Source: Aldehydirespirator sp965204415
GTDB lineage: Bacteria > Actinomycetota > Acidimicrobiia > Acidimicrobiales > Aldehydirespiratoraceae
Assembly (NCBI GenBank): GCA_965204415.1
Contig: CBDBEL010000002.1
Location: forward strand, 558,001 to 622,000
DNA: 64,000 nt
Direction of reading: 5' to 3'
Shown here: positions 25,318-33,689 of the stretch, one piece after another
Position numbering within the stretch: position 1 is the first letter of the stretch
Layout of the letters: each line of letters begins with the position of its first letter
Program-made: the position numbers and the translations under genes
Notes under the pieces: generated by a model
Told to the model about the DNA's origin: nothing
What the model saw: the letters and a program-made list of their open reading frames with translations, nothing else
Database searches by the model: none

Positions 25318-26679
25318 ATGAGACTGAACAGACTGTTGGTCGCTTCCCTCGCCGTGCTGGCGTTTGTGGCCGCCGCTTGCGGCGACGACGAGGAAGACGC
25401 CGCCGAGGCCCCCGCCGCCACGACCACGGCCGCGCCCGCCGTCGAGGAGCCGATGGCCGAAGAGGAGGAGATGGCTGAGGAGCCCATGGCCGAGGAAGAG
25501 GAGATGGCTGAGGAGCCCATGGCCGAGGAGCCCATGGTCGAGGAGGAACCCATGGCCATGGAGATGGGCTTCGACGTGGACGCGGCGCTCGACGCCGACT
25601 TCGACAACTGTGTCGGACCCACTAGCGACGAGCCCCTCCTGATCGGATTCGCGGCCGACCTGTCCGAGGTGGGAGGTTTCGCCGACATCCCCATCTCGGA
25701 GGCTGGGCAGCACTACATCGGGCTCATCAACTGTGCGGGAGGCGTCAACGGCACGCCGGTGGTGATGTTCGTCGAGGATGTTCAGGGCGACCCGGAGGTC
25801 GCTCAACGCGCCACCGCGGACCTGCTCTCCAGCGGCGCCCATGTGATCCTGGGGCCGCCGTTCGCGGATGTCGGCGACGCGGTGCTGCAGACCGTGAACG
25901 CCAGCCGGGCGGTGATCTTCGTGGCCTCTACCGAGCCGGTTCTGCCGGATCCGTCGATCTACTCGTTCATGACCACCTTCAGCGACACCCAGCAGGCCGA
26001 GGCCGCGGCGCAGTTCGCCATCGACGCCGGCATCACCCGGGCCATCACGTTCTCGTCGGAGGGACCGTACTTCGGCTACAACCCCGAGACGTTCGCGGCC
26101 AAGTTCGAGGAGCTGGGCGGCGAGCTGGTGCTCGATGTGAGCTATGTGCCCTTCGAGGACTTCGACTTCGCGTCGCACGCCAACGAGGTGGCCGGCATCG
26201 CCGACGGCACCGAGATCCTCTACACCGCGATGATCGCGCCGCAGCTCGACTCGCTGCGCGGCGCCATCGAGGAGCGCGGCATCGACTCCATCACCTACTT
26301 CGGCGCCGACGCGTTCGGGGTGAGCGGCATCACCGAGATCGCGAACAACGAGGGCGTCTACTGGACCGACCACGGCTTCGGCGAGAACGGCAACCGCTAC
26401 GAGCGCCTCAACGCGTCGCTGGCCGCAGTCGGCACGCCCAGCGCCGCGCCGGGCTTCGCGGCCCTCGCGGCCGATGCGATCACGGTCGCCATCCAGGGCT
26501 TCATCGAGGCCGGTTCCACCGATCCCCTCGCCATCGCCGAGGCGATCTCCAACCTCACCGCAGTCGAGGCGGTCACCGACACCATCGGCTACGCCGGAAC
26601 CGACGGCACCCCCGACAAGCCGGTGTACATCCTGCAGATCGTCAACGGCGAGACCGCCCTCGCTGCCAGGATGCAGTAG
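25318..26679 (+). CDS. ABC transporter substrate-binding lipoprotein (branched-chain/aromatic type)
   Basis: A 453-residue exported lipoprotein of the Leu/Ile/Val-binding (Peripla_BP_6) type. The signal peptide (RLLVASLAVLAFVAAACGDD) ends in a lipobox with the lipidated Cys at about residue 20. Residues ~40-80 are an acidic low-complexity tether of EEPMA/EEEEMA units. The two-lobe domain follows (LIGFAADLSEVGGFADIP; LLSSGAHVILGPPFADVGDA). Members of this type bind branched-chain amino acids but often aromatic acids in catabolic clusters. ATG at 25318 with TGGAGG upstream. First gene of a four-gene importer, under the divergent MarR-box promoter. Confidence 0.88.
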   Translation: MRLNRLLVASLAVLAFVAAACGDDEEDAAEAPAATTTAAPAVEEPMAEEEEMAEEPMAEEEEMAEEPMAEEPMVEEEPMAMEMGFDVDAALDADFDNCVGPTSDEPLLIGFAADLSEVGGFADIPISEAGQHYIGLINCAGGVNGTPVVMFVEDVQGDPEVAQRATADLLSSGAHVILGPPFADVGDAVLQTVNASRAVIFVASTEPVLPDPSIYSFMTTFSDTQQAEAAAQFAIDAGITRAITFSSEGPYFGYNPETFAAKFEELGGELVLDVSYVPFEDFDFASHANEVAGIADGTEILYTAMIAPQLDSLRGAIEERGIDSITYFGADAFGVSGITEIANNEGVYWTDHGFGENGNRYERLNASLAAVGTPSAAPGFAALAADAITVAIQGFIEAGSTDPLAIAEAISNLTAVEAVTDTIGYAGTDGTPDKPVYILQIVNGETALAARMQ

Positions 26680-26740
26680 AGGCATCCGAGCCGGGACAAC
26701 CGAGCCGGGGCCGGGGTCGGGCCTCGGGTAGTGTGCCGCG

Positions 26741-27478
26741 ATGCTCGACGTGTCGGGGCTGACCACTCGCTACGGGGCCATCTCGGCGCTGCGCCGGGTG
26801 AGCCTCGCCGTCGGGGCCAACGAGGTGGTCGGCCTCATCGGCCCCAACGGAGCGGGCAAGACCACGCTGCTCAACACCGTCGCCGGGCTCCTGCGTCCCG
26901 CCGAGGGTGAGGTGCGCCTGCATGGGTCCCCGGTGACCGGCTACAGCCCTGACCGGATGCTCAGAGCCGGCGTGGCCCTCGTGCCTGAGCACCGCCGGCT
27001 GTTCGCACAGATGACGGTGGTCGAGAACCTGCGTATCGGCGGGGTGACCTCCGCCGCCGACGAGCGGTCCGAGCGCCTCGACGAGATGGTGGAGCTGTTC
27101 CCGGTTCTGAAGGAGAAGTGGGCTACCGCAGCCGGGTACCTGTCCGGAGGGGAGGCTCAGCAACTGGCCATCGCCCGGGCGCTGATGAGCAGTCCCCGAA
27201 TCGTGTTGATGGACGAGCCGTCGCTGGGCCTGGCCCCGGTGCTGGTCGACTTCGTGTTCGACCTCATCGGCCGGCTCCGTGCCGAGGGACGGACCATGCT
27301 CGTCGTCGAGCAGAACGCCACCCGCCTGCTGGAGGTGGCCGACCGGGCTTACGTGCTGCGCACCGGCGAGATCGCGGCCGAGGGCGCCGCGGCGGAGCTG
27401 CTCGCTCGTGAGGACCTCTTCGACACCTTCGTCGGGGTCTCGGGCGGCCCGGACGCGTCCGATCCCGAACCGGCATGA
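26741..27478 (+). CDS. livF: branched-chain-type ABC transporter ATPase (LivF-like)
   Basis: A 245-residue ATPase: Walker A GPNGAGKTTLLN, signature LSGGEAQQLAIARALM, Walker B IVLMDEPSLGLAP, switch His replaced by the family's Gln-containing VVEQNATRLLEVADRAYVL. The NATRLLEVADRAYVLRTG phrase marks LivF rather than LivG. Pairs with the LivG-like ATPase domain fused to the permease at 28508. Its stop overlaps the livH start (ATGA). Confidence 0.93.
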   Translation: MLDVSGLTTRYGAISALRRVSLAVGANEVVGLIGPNGAGKTTLLNTVAGLLRPAEGEVRLHGSPVTGYSPDRMLRAGVALVPEHRRLFAQMTVVENLRIGGVTSAADERSERLDEMVELFPVLKEKWATAAGYLSGGEAQQLAIARALMSSPRIVLMDEPSLGLAPVLVDFVFDLIGRLRAEGRTMLVVEQNATRLLEVADRAYVLRTGEIAAEGAAAELLAREDLFDTFVGVSGGPDASDPEPA

Positions 27479-28365
27479 TCGACCTCCTCCAGAGCCTGAT
27501 CGACGGGCTGGGCCGGGGCTCGATCTACGCCCTGCTGGCACTGGGGATCGCGGTGATCTTCGGTGTGATGCACATGGTCAACTTCGCCCATGGCGAGCTC
27601 ATCACCGTGAGCGCCTACGTCGCGTTCGCGGTGGTCGTCAGCGCCGGGTGGGCATGGTGGGCGGCGGCGCCGCTCATCTTCGCGGCCGCGGTGGCGACCT
27701 CGGTCGCCATCGAGTTCGTGGCCTTCCGGTGGGTCCGGGGATCGTCGGACTTCACCATGCTGCTGACATCGTTCGCGGTGCACTTCCTGGTGCAGGCCAT
27801 CTTCGTCATGACCATGGGCGCCAGCGTGCGTAGCTTCCCCCGCCCGGAGTGGGTCGACCGGGTGTGGTCGGTCGGCGATCTCAACATCCAGGTCATCGAC
27901 GTCGTGGTGATCGGGGCCACGGCGGCCACATTGGCGGCAACCGTGTACCTGCTGCAGCGCACCATGTTCGGCATATCGCTGCGGGCCGCGGCCGAGGACT
28001 TCGACGCGGCCCGGCTCATGGGGGTGCGCAGCAACAAGGTGATCCGCCAGGCGTTCATCCTGGCCGGCGCCCTGGCCGGGATCGCCGCGATCTTCTTCTT
28101 GATGCGCACCGGCCAGGCCCGCCCCACCACCGGCCTCAGCCCCCTGCTCAAGGGCATCCTGGCCGCCATCATCGGCGGCCTGGGCAACATGCAGGGCGCC
28201 GTGTACGGCGGACTCCTGCTCGGAGTGTCGGAAGTGCTGCTCCGGTCCTGGCTGCCTGAGGATCTGGTCGGCATCACCGACGGGGTGGTGTTCGCACTGA
28301 TCGCGCTGTTCTTCATCTTCCGGCCCCAGGGCCTGGTGTATGTGAGATCGGCGGAGCGGGTGTGA
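27475..28365 (+). CDS. livH: branched-chain-type ABC transporter permease (LivH-like)
   Basis: A 296-residue inner-membrane permease with about eight hydrophobic helices; LGRGSIYALLALGIAVIFGV and MHMVNFAHGELIT are the family's N-terminal signature, and AAAEDFDAARLMGV-SNKVI is the ATPase-contact EAA-like loop. The reading frame ends within the first unit of a 36-base tandem repeat, whose GTGTGA supplies the stop. Confidence 0.93.
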   Translation: MIDLLQSLIDGLGRGSIYALLALGIAVIFGVMHMVNFAHGELITVSAYVAFAVVVSAGWAWWAAAPLIFAAAVATSVAIEFVAFRWVRGSSDFTMLLTSFAVHFLVQAIFVMTMGASVRSFPRPEWVDRVWSVGDLNIQVIDVVVIGATAATLAATVYLLQRTMFGISLRAAAEDFDAARLMGVRSNKVIRQAFILAGALAGIAAIFFLMRTGQARPTTGLSPLLKGILAAIIGGLGNMQGAVYGGLLLGVSEVLLRSWLPEDLVGITDGVVFALIALFFIFRPQGLVYVRSAERV

Positions 28366-28484
28366 TGGCGGTCAGCGATCGCGTCCTCGCCGCGGGTGTG
28401 ATGGCGGTCAGCGATCGCGTCCTCGCCGCGGGTGTGACGCCGGTCAGCGATCGCGTCCTCGCCGCGGGTGTGACGCCGGTCAGT
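28360..28484 (+). repeat. 36-bp tandem repeat between livH and livM-G (3.4 copies)
   Basis: Units begin at 28360, 28396, 28432 and 28468, each starting GTGTGAYGSCGGTCAG and containing CGATCGCGTCCTCGCCGCGG. Copies 1 and 2 are identical; copy 3 changes ATGGCG to ACGCCG. Thirty-six bases is 12 codons, so the frame is kept. The first unit includes the livH stop codon. No spacers separate the units, so this is not a CRISPR array. Confidence 0.93.
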
Positions 28485-28508
28485 GGCAGCCCGGCGGGGT
28501 GCGTGTGA
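28365..28508 (+). CDS. possible 47-residue repeat-encoded bridging peptide
   Basis: An ATG that overlaps the livH stop by one base (TGATG) opens a frame of 47 codons whose product is a 12-residue repeat, MAVSDRVLAAGV, then TPVSDRVLAAGV, then TPVSGSPAGCV. Its own TGA overlaps the ATG of the LivM-LivG fusion (again TGATG). Both junctions are therefore arranged for re-initiation. Whether the peptide has a function, or the frame only carries ribosomes from livH to livM-G, is unknown. Confidence 0.4.
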   Translation: MAVSDRVLAAGVMAVSDRVLAAGVTPVSDRVLAAGVTPVSGSPAGCV

Positions 28509-30379
28509 TGCAGGGGCTGCTCTCGGGCAGGGTCGGCTCGCAGCTGGTCGGCTCGGCGGCTCTCTTCGCGGTCCTGGTGCTGGGCGGGCTCGCCTACGCC
28601 TCCGGCGGCGGCCCGGCCCGCGACATCCTGGTCACGCAGATGCTCATCAACGCCATCATGGTGATCGGGCTGCAGATCTACATCGGCAACACCGGCGTCC
28701 TGTCATTCGGCCACATGGGGTTCGCGGCCATCAGCGGCTACGCGTTCGCACTGCTGGCCACCACCGTCGAACGCAAGGCCCGGATCGTTCCCGACGTGCC
28801 TCTCGGCCTCGACGGCGTGTCGCTCAACCCGCTGGTGGCCGCGGCCGCCGCCATCGTCATCACTGTGGTCGCGGGGGTGGTCGTCGGGCTGGGTCTGGCC
28901 CGGTCCGGGGCCAAGTCGGGTGCGGTGGCCGCGACCGTCATCACCCTCGCCCTGCTGTTCATGGTCCACGAGGTGGGCGGGGCCTACGCCGACCTCACCG
29001 GGGGCCGCAACGGGATCTCCTTCTCGGTCGGCCGGGGGCTCGACAGCCGCCTGTGGGTCTACCTGGCCCTGTTCGCGGTCATGGTCCTGGCCCGGCTGTT
29101 CAAGAGCAGCCGCGTCGGCCGCATGGCCCAGGCGGCTCGCGAGGACGACCTTGCCGCCCGGGCCATGGGCTTCAACCCGGTCCGGGGCCAGATGGTGGCT
29201 CTCGTCCTCTCGGTGGCGGTGGTCTCGGTGGCCGCGTCGCTGCGAGTGTTCCAACTCGGGACGGTGGCCCCGTCGACCTTCTTCTTCGACTACACCCTTC
29301 TCACCCTGGTGATGCTGATCGTCGGGGGGCGCAACAGCATCGCCGGCTCGGTGCTGGGGGTGGCCCTCATCACCGTCGTCAACGAGACCACCCGCCATCT
29401 CGCCGACGTCGAGATCGACGGCGGCCCGATGGACGTCCTCGACATCGTGCTGCGGCCCGGGCTCACCGACATCGTGCTGGGCGGGTCGATGCTGGGGTTC
29501 ATGATCTTCAGGGCCAGGGGCCTGATCGAGGACTGGGAGATCGACCACTGGCTGCGCCGGCGCTTCGGCCGGCCCGAACCCGTGCCCGAGCCGCTGCGGG
29601 CCGCGCCGACCCCCGAACCGACCCAGCTCAGCGCGGTCGACATAACCGTCGACTTCGGGGGCTTCCGGGCGCTGGAAAAGGCCGGGCTCGAAGCGTCCAA
29701 TCTGGAGGTGGTGGGCCTCATCGGTCCCAACGGCGCGGGCAAGACGACCCTGCTCAACGTGGTGACCGGCCTGGTGGAGGCCACCGAGGGCTCGGTGACG
29801 CTCACCGAGCAGTCCCTCGACGGGCCCGAGACTTGCCCCATCGCCGGCGCCGAGCCCTTCGAGATCGCCCGGGCCGGGTTGGCCCGCACCTTCCAGAACC
29901 TGCGGCTGTTCCCGGCCCTAACCGTGCGCGAGAACGTCAACATTGCGGCGCTGGTCGCAGCCCGGCACCGGCCCGGCGGCGACCGCCCCTCCGCCGAGCA
30001 GCTCCTCGTCCACGCCGGGTTGTGGGAGATGCGAGACCGCCGGGCCCGCGAGCTGGACTACGGCAACGCCCGCCGCCTGGAGCTGGTGCGGGCCGCCGCC
30101 CTGTCACCCGTCTACATCCTTCTCGATGAGCCCACCAGCGGCATGAGCAACGTCGAGTCGGTGGCCATGATCGACGAGGTGCGGGCCCTGGCGTCGGCGG
30201 TGGGTGCCGGAGTGGTGGTGATCGACCACGACCTGGCCTTCATCACCGGGGTGTGCGACCGCATCTACTGTCTCGACCAGGGCCGCGTGATCGGAGCCGG
30301 AACCCCCGAGGAGATCCACGCCGACCCGCAGGTCCAGGCCGCCTATCTGGGCGCAGCCGCGGCTGCGGCGCCCGGCTGA
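28508..30379 (+). CDS. fused branched-chain-type ABC permease and ATPase (LivM-LivG)
   Basis: A 623-residue fusion. Residues ~1-345 are the LivM-type permease (about nine helices; NTGVLSFGHMGFAAISGYAF; AAREDDLAARAMGFNPV). After a ~25-residue Pro/Glu-rich linker (RPEPVPEPLRAAPTPEP) comes the LivG-type ATPase, ~372-620: Walker A GPNGAGKTTLLN (about residue 406), AGLARTFQNLRLFPALTVREN, signature LDYGNARRLELVRAA and Walker B YILLDEPTSGMSN. The family is usually two separate genes, although fusions exist in actinomycetes. ATG at 28508 overlaps the preceding small frame's stop. Confidence 0.92.
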   Translation: MQGLLSGRVGSQLVGSAALFAVLVLGGLAYASGGGPARDILVTQMLINAIMVIGLQIYIGNTGVLSFGHMGFAAISGYAFALLATTVERKARIVPDVPLGLDGVSLNPLVAAAAAIVITVVAGVVVGLGLARSGAKSGAVAATVITLALLFMVHEVGGAYADLTGGRNGISFSVGRGLDSRLWVYLALFAVMVLARLFKSSRVGRMAQAAREDDLAARAMGFNPVRGQMVALVLSVAVVSVAASLRVFQLGTVAPSTFFFDYTLLTLVMLIVGGRNSIAGSVLGVALITVVNETTRHLADVEIDGGPMDVLDIVLRPGLTDIVLGGSMLGFMIFRARGLIEDWEIDHWLRRRFGRPEPVPEPLRAAPTPEPTQLSAVDITVDFGGFRALEKAGLEASNLEVVGLIGPNGAGKTTLLNVVTGLVEATEGSVTLTEQSLDGPETCPIAGAEPFEIARAGLARTFQNLRLFPALTVRENVNIAALVAARHRPGGDRPSAEQLLVHAGLWEMRDRRARELDYGNARRLELVRAAALSPVYILLDEPTSGMSNVESVAMIDEVRALASAVGAGVVVIDHDLAFITGVCDRIYCLDQGRVIGAGTPEEIHADPQVQAAYLGAAAAAAPG

Positions 30380-30412
30380 GATCGACAGGACAACACTGCA
30401 AGGGGTCTAACC

Positions 30413-31318
30413 ATGACCGAATATCGCCGCATCCTGCTCGACGGATACCCCGTTGCCGTCGAGCGGCAGGACGACGAGCTGGTGGCCCGTGACGGCCGGC
30501 GGGTGCCTGTGGCCGAAGCGGTGCATCTGGCGCCGTGCGAGCCGACCAAGATCATCTGCGTCCACCTGAACTACTCCAGCCGGGTCGATGAGTTCATGAC
30601 CCGGCTGCCGCCTGCCCCGACCTATTTCCACAAGCCGATCACCGCTCTCAACACCCACCGCGCCGATGTGGTGCGGCCCGAGCCGTGCCGCTGGCTGAAC
30701 TACGAGGGCGAGATCGGAATCGTCATCGGCCGCACCTGCCGCAACGTGTCGGCCGGCGAGGCCGGCGACTACATCGCGGGCTACACGGTGGCCAACGACT
30801 ACGGGCTGCACGACTTCCGCGACACCGACGCGGGGTCGATGCTGCGGGTGAAGGGCGGCGACACGCTGTGCCCCGTGGGGCCTGCGCTGGTGACCGGCTG
30901 GGACTTCCGCGGCAAGCAGATCCGCACCCTGGTGAACGGCGAGGTCCGCCAAGACGGCAACACCGACGAGATGGAGTGGGACATGCACTACCTGGTGGCC
31001 GACCTGGCCCGCACCATCACGCTGGTGCCCGGCGACCTGGTGCTGTCGGGCACTCCCGCCAACTCGCGCCCGGTGGTTCCCGGCGATGTGGTCACAGTGG
31101 AGGTGGAGGGTCTGGGCGCCCTGACCAACACGATCGTCGCCGGCCCGGAGCCGGTGCGCTCCGATGTCGGCGCCCAGCCGTCGAGCAGCGAGGAAGTCGT
31201 CTCCACCGCCATGGGCGGCGACTGGGAGCACCGCGGCAAGCGGGTTCCACGTGGACCGGGCGCCCGCCACTACCAGTCGGCCGTGGACGACGAGCGGGGA
31301 GGCGGTGTCGCTGAGTGA
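30413..31318 (+). CDS. fumarylacetoacetate hydrolase family protein (HpaG-like)
   Basis: A 301-residue FAH-fold metal-dependent hydrolase/isomerase/decarboxylase. Active-site and metal motifs: WLNYEGEIGIVIGRTCRN (the ExE pair), YTVANDYGLHDFRD, and VPGDLVLSGTPANS. The family includes HpaG (isomerase/decarboxylase of the homoprotocatechuate pathway) and oxaloacetate or acylpyruvate hydrolases. An HpaD-like dioxygenase and an HpaE-like aldehyde dehydrogenase in the same island make an HpaG-like role the best guess. ATG at 30413 lies in the same direction as the importer genes, 33 bases after them. Confidence 0.83.
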   Translation: MTEYRRILLDGYPVAVERQDDELVARDGRRVPVAEAVHLAPCEPTKIICVHLNYSSRVDEFMTRLPPAPTYFHKPITALNTHRADVVRPEPCRWLNYEGEIGIVIGRTCRNVSAGEAGDYIAGYTVANDYGLHDFRDTDAGSMLRVKGGDTLCPVGPALVTGWDFRGKQIRTLVNGEVRQDGNTDEMEWDMHYLVADLARTITLVPGDLVLSGTPANSRPVVPGDVVTVEVEGLGALTNTIVAGPEPVRSDVGAQPSSSEEVVSTAMGGDWEHRGKRVPRGPGARHYQSAVDDERGGGVAE

Positions 31319-31531
31319 GCGTGGTGTGCCGCGGCGACGATCACCGGTCGGCCGTGGACGAGGGCGGCGAATGACAGCCTCACCGCAGGTAACTGTCGGT
31401 GGGCGGACGGACGGCGACATGCCCACGGGTCGCCGTCGGCTGGGAATGCAAGTGGCACAGTCAGGCCGGGCCCCTGCCGGTAGGACGCCCCGGCGTCTGA
31501 ATTGCGTCTCACCTTCGTGCGGGGCGGAGCA

Positions 31532-32983
31532 ATGACACAGTCGCCACGCGTCAGCGTCGGCGGGGTGGACGTCAGCGTCGACCACCTGATCGGCGGCGAG
31601 CGGGTCGCGTCGGAGAGCACCTTCGAGTGCCGTTCGCCGCTGGAGTGGGACCGCAAGCTCGCCGACGTGGCCCGTGGTGACGCGGCCACCGCGGAGCGGG
31701 CCGTGGGCGCGGCCGCCCGCGGTTTCCGCGAGTGGAGCGCGCTGACGGCAAGCGAGCGGGCGGCGGCCCTGCGCCGGGTGGCCGACCTGATAGAGGCTCG
31801 CAATGACGACATCGCCCTAGTGGAGACCCTCGACATGGGGTTCCTGCACCGCTCCATGCGGGAACGGCTGGTGGCCAGGGGCGCGCTGAACTTCCGGTTC
31901 TACGCGGACATGGCCGAGGCTCACGCCGAGCCTCGCTGGACGGCGCGGGGCACCACCCACACCGTGCAGCGCATGCCGGCCGGGCCGGCGGTGGTGATCA
32001 CCCCGTGGAACGCTCCGTTCATGCTGGCCACCTGGAAGGTGGCTCCAGCGCTGGCCGCGGGGAACAGCGTGGTGCTCAAGCCGGCCGAGTGGTCGCCGCT
32101 GTCGGCGTCGCTGCTGGCCGACCTGACGGTGGAGGCGGGCCTGCCTGCGGGCGCGTTCAACTTGGTGCAGGGCATCGGCTCCGAGGCCGGGGCGGCCCTC
32201 ACCGCCGATCCGAGGGTCCGGCGCATCAGCTTCACCGGCTCGCCCGAGACGGCCCGCCGCATCGGCGCAGCCGCGGCGGCCAACATCGTGCCCTTCACCG
32301 CCGAGCTAGGCGGCAAGGGCCCCCTGATCGTGTTCGCCGACTGCGACCTGGAGGCCGCGGCCAAACAGGCCGCGGCGCAGTACGAGGATTCGGGCCAGGT
32401 GTGCCTGGCCGGTACCCGGCTGCTGGTGGAGGCCCCGGTCCGCGATGAGTTCCTGGAGGCCCTGCGGGCCCGCACCGAGGCCCATGTGCTGGGCGACAGC
32501 CGCGACGCCGCCACCACCATCGCCCCGATCGTCCACCCCGATCACCTGGCCAGGGTCGAGGCCTTCGTGAACCGGGCCAGAGCCGCGGGCGACACCATCG
32601 TGTGGGGAGGGCGGCGCCGGGCCGGCTCCCTGCACTACGACCCCACCCTCATCGAGCCCGCCTCCAACGCCTCCGAGATCGTCCAGAGCGAGGTCTTCGG
32701 CCCGGTGCTCACCCTCCAGACATTCACCACCGAGGCCGAGGCCGTAGAACTGGCCAACTCCACCCCCTACGGCCTGTCCGCCATCGTCTACACCGGCTCG
32801 TCAGCCCGAGCAGAGCGGGTGGGCCGGGCGGTGCGGGCCGGCATCGTGTGGACCAACACGTTCCTGGTGCGCGACCTGGCCGCCCCCTTCGGCGGCTGCG
32901 GCCTCTCCGGCATAGGCCGCGAGGGCGGCGACCACGCCCTCGATTTCCACAGCGACCTAAAGACCCTCATCCTCTCCGACTAG
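31532..32983 (+). CDS. aldehyde dehydrogenase (HpaE-like)
   Basis: A 483-residue NAD(P)-dependent aldehyde dehydrogenase. Seen: VITPWNAPFMLATWKVAPAL, FTGSPETARRIG, general base Glu in ELGGKGPLIV, catalytic C291 in SGQVCLAGTRLL, and QSEVFGPVLT. The AGNSVVLKPAEWSPLSA and ISFTGSPETARRI phrases resemble 5-carboxymethyl-2-hydroxymuconate-semialdehyde dehydrogenase (HpaE); related enzymes oxidise betaine aldehyde or gamma-glutamyl aminoaldehydes (PuuC), which would also fit the ligase and PuuD-like genes. ATG at 31532 with GGAG upstream; an in-frame ATG ten codons earlier lacks a ribosome-binding site. The 213 bases before it contain an imperfect copy of the end of the FAH gene and nothing else seen. 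Confidence 0.9.
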   Translation: MTQSPRVSVGGVDVSVDHLIGGERVASESTFECRSPLEWDRKLADVARGDAATAERAVGAAARGFREWSALTASERAAALRRVADLIEARNDDIALVETLDMGFLHRSMRERLVARGALNFRFYADMAEAHAEPRWTARGTTHTVQRMPAGPAVVITPWNAPFMLATWKVAPALAAGNSVVLKPAEWSPLSASLLADLTVEAGLPAGAFNLVQGIGSEAGAALTADPRVRRISFTGSPETARRIGAAAAANIVPFTAELGGKGPLIVFADCDLEAAAKQAAAQYEDSGQVCLAGTRLLVEAPVRDEFLEALRARTEAHVLGDSRDAATTIAPIVHPDHLARVEAFVNRARAAGDTIVWGGRRRAGSLHYDPTLIEPASNASEIVQSEVFGPVLTLQTFTTEAEAVELANSTPYGLSAIVYTGSSARAERVGRAVRAGIVWTNTFLVRDLAAPFGGCGLSGIGREGGDHALDFHSDLKTLILSD

Positions 32984-32993
32984 GCGAGGGGAT

Positions 32994-33680
32994 CTAGAAG
33001 TACCTGACCTGGTGGGCTGGCTGGTCTAGAACTCCTGGGACGCGGCTGTGGTGCTCAACCCAGTTCCTCGTCTCGGGCGAAAGCAAGTCCAGAACCCAGA
33101 GAATCAAGTCATGGTCTGCTCGGAGGTCCCAATGCAAGATCGGCTCATGGTGCACGATGCGGTTGCGAAGTCGGCGAAGTCGGTTTAGCCGATCGTGAAG
33201 GCGTCGTCGATCCTGCCGGGGGTTGAAGCACTGGTGTAGCATTGGGCGCCAGAGTTCCTTCTCATAGCGCTTCGCGAACAAGGCAACCCAGAATCCGAAG
33301 CTCAGTCCAGCCACGATTCGTCCGGGGTCCTGCGGCCCCCTCTCCCAGCGGAGGTCCTCTTTGGCGTTGCGGACCGCATCCTGTTGAGGTTGTTCAAGTC
33401 CTGGGCCATCAAACCAGTTCACCCCGCGCTCCTCCGTGATGGCGATGTGCACCGCGTTTCGCAGTGTCACCTCAAGCGCTTGAAGGGGTCCATGGAATGC
33501 GCTCCCGAGGGCAGCGTTATACGCGTACTGCTGTAGGGCTCGTCTCTTGTCGCCTTCAGCAAGCTTGAGATACCTTGTGAGCCGCTCGCTAGAGATCGCT
33601 GCGTACAGCGCCCGCATGGTGGCCCCGTCGTAGCGAAAGCGACTGGGAGTGCTCGACGCTTGACCAGGTGGTATCGTCAT
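32994..33680 (-). CDS. Abi-family HEPN protein (AbiD/AbiF type), candidate phage-defence ribonuclease
   Basis: A 228-residue protein of the Abi_2 type. The N-terminal SSERLTRYLKLAEGDKRRAL and YNAALGSAFHGPLQALEVTL segments are typical, and the HEPN catalytic motif R-x4-H is R172-NRIV-H177 in LRNRIVHHEPIL. HEPN members cut RNA and act in abortive infection. Base composition is clearly poorer in G+C than the flanks, which suggests horizontal transfer. AAGGAG lies nine bases before the ATG at 33680. The ~145 bases upstream, up to the crotonase stop, are rich in hairpins and may be a partner RNA. No separate antitoxin protein is visible. Confidence 0.8.
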   Translation of the reverse strand: MTIPPGQASSTPSRFRYDGATMRALYAAISSERLTRYLKLAEGDKRRALQQYAYNAALGSAFHGPLQALEVTLRNAVHIAITEERGVNWFDGPGLEQPQQDAVRNAKEDLRWERGPQDPGRIVAGLSFGFWVALFAKRYEKELWRPMLHQCFNPRQDRRRLHDRLNRLRRLRNRIVHHEPILHWDLRADHDLILWVLDLLSPETRNWVEHHSRVPGVLDQPAHQVRYF

Positions 33681-33689
33681 GTCTGTGCG

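Noticed and set aside
25261..26766. 501-codon minus-strand frame across the binding-protein gene
   Set aside because: Product is His/Leu/Gly low complexity, mirrored from the acidic tether of the real gene.
28360..28484. CRISPR-like array of 36-bp repeats
   Set aside because: Units abut with no spacers; it is a tandem repeat in coding phase.
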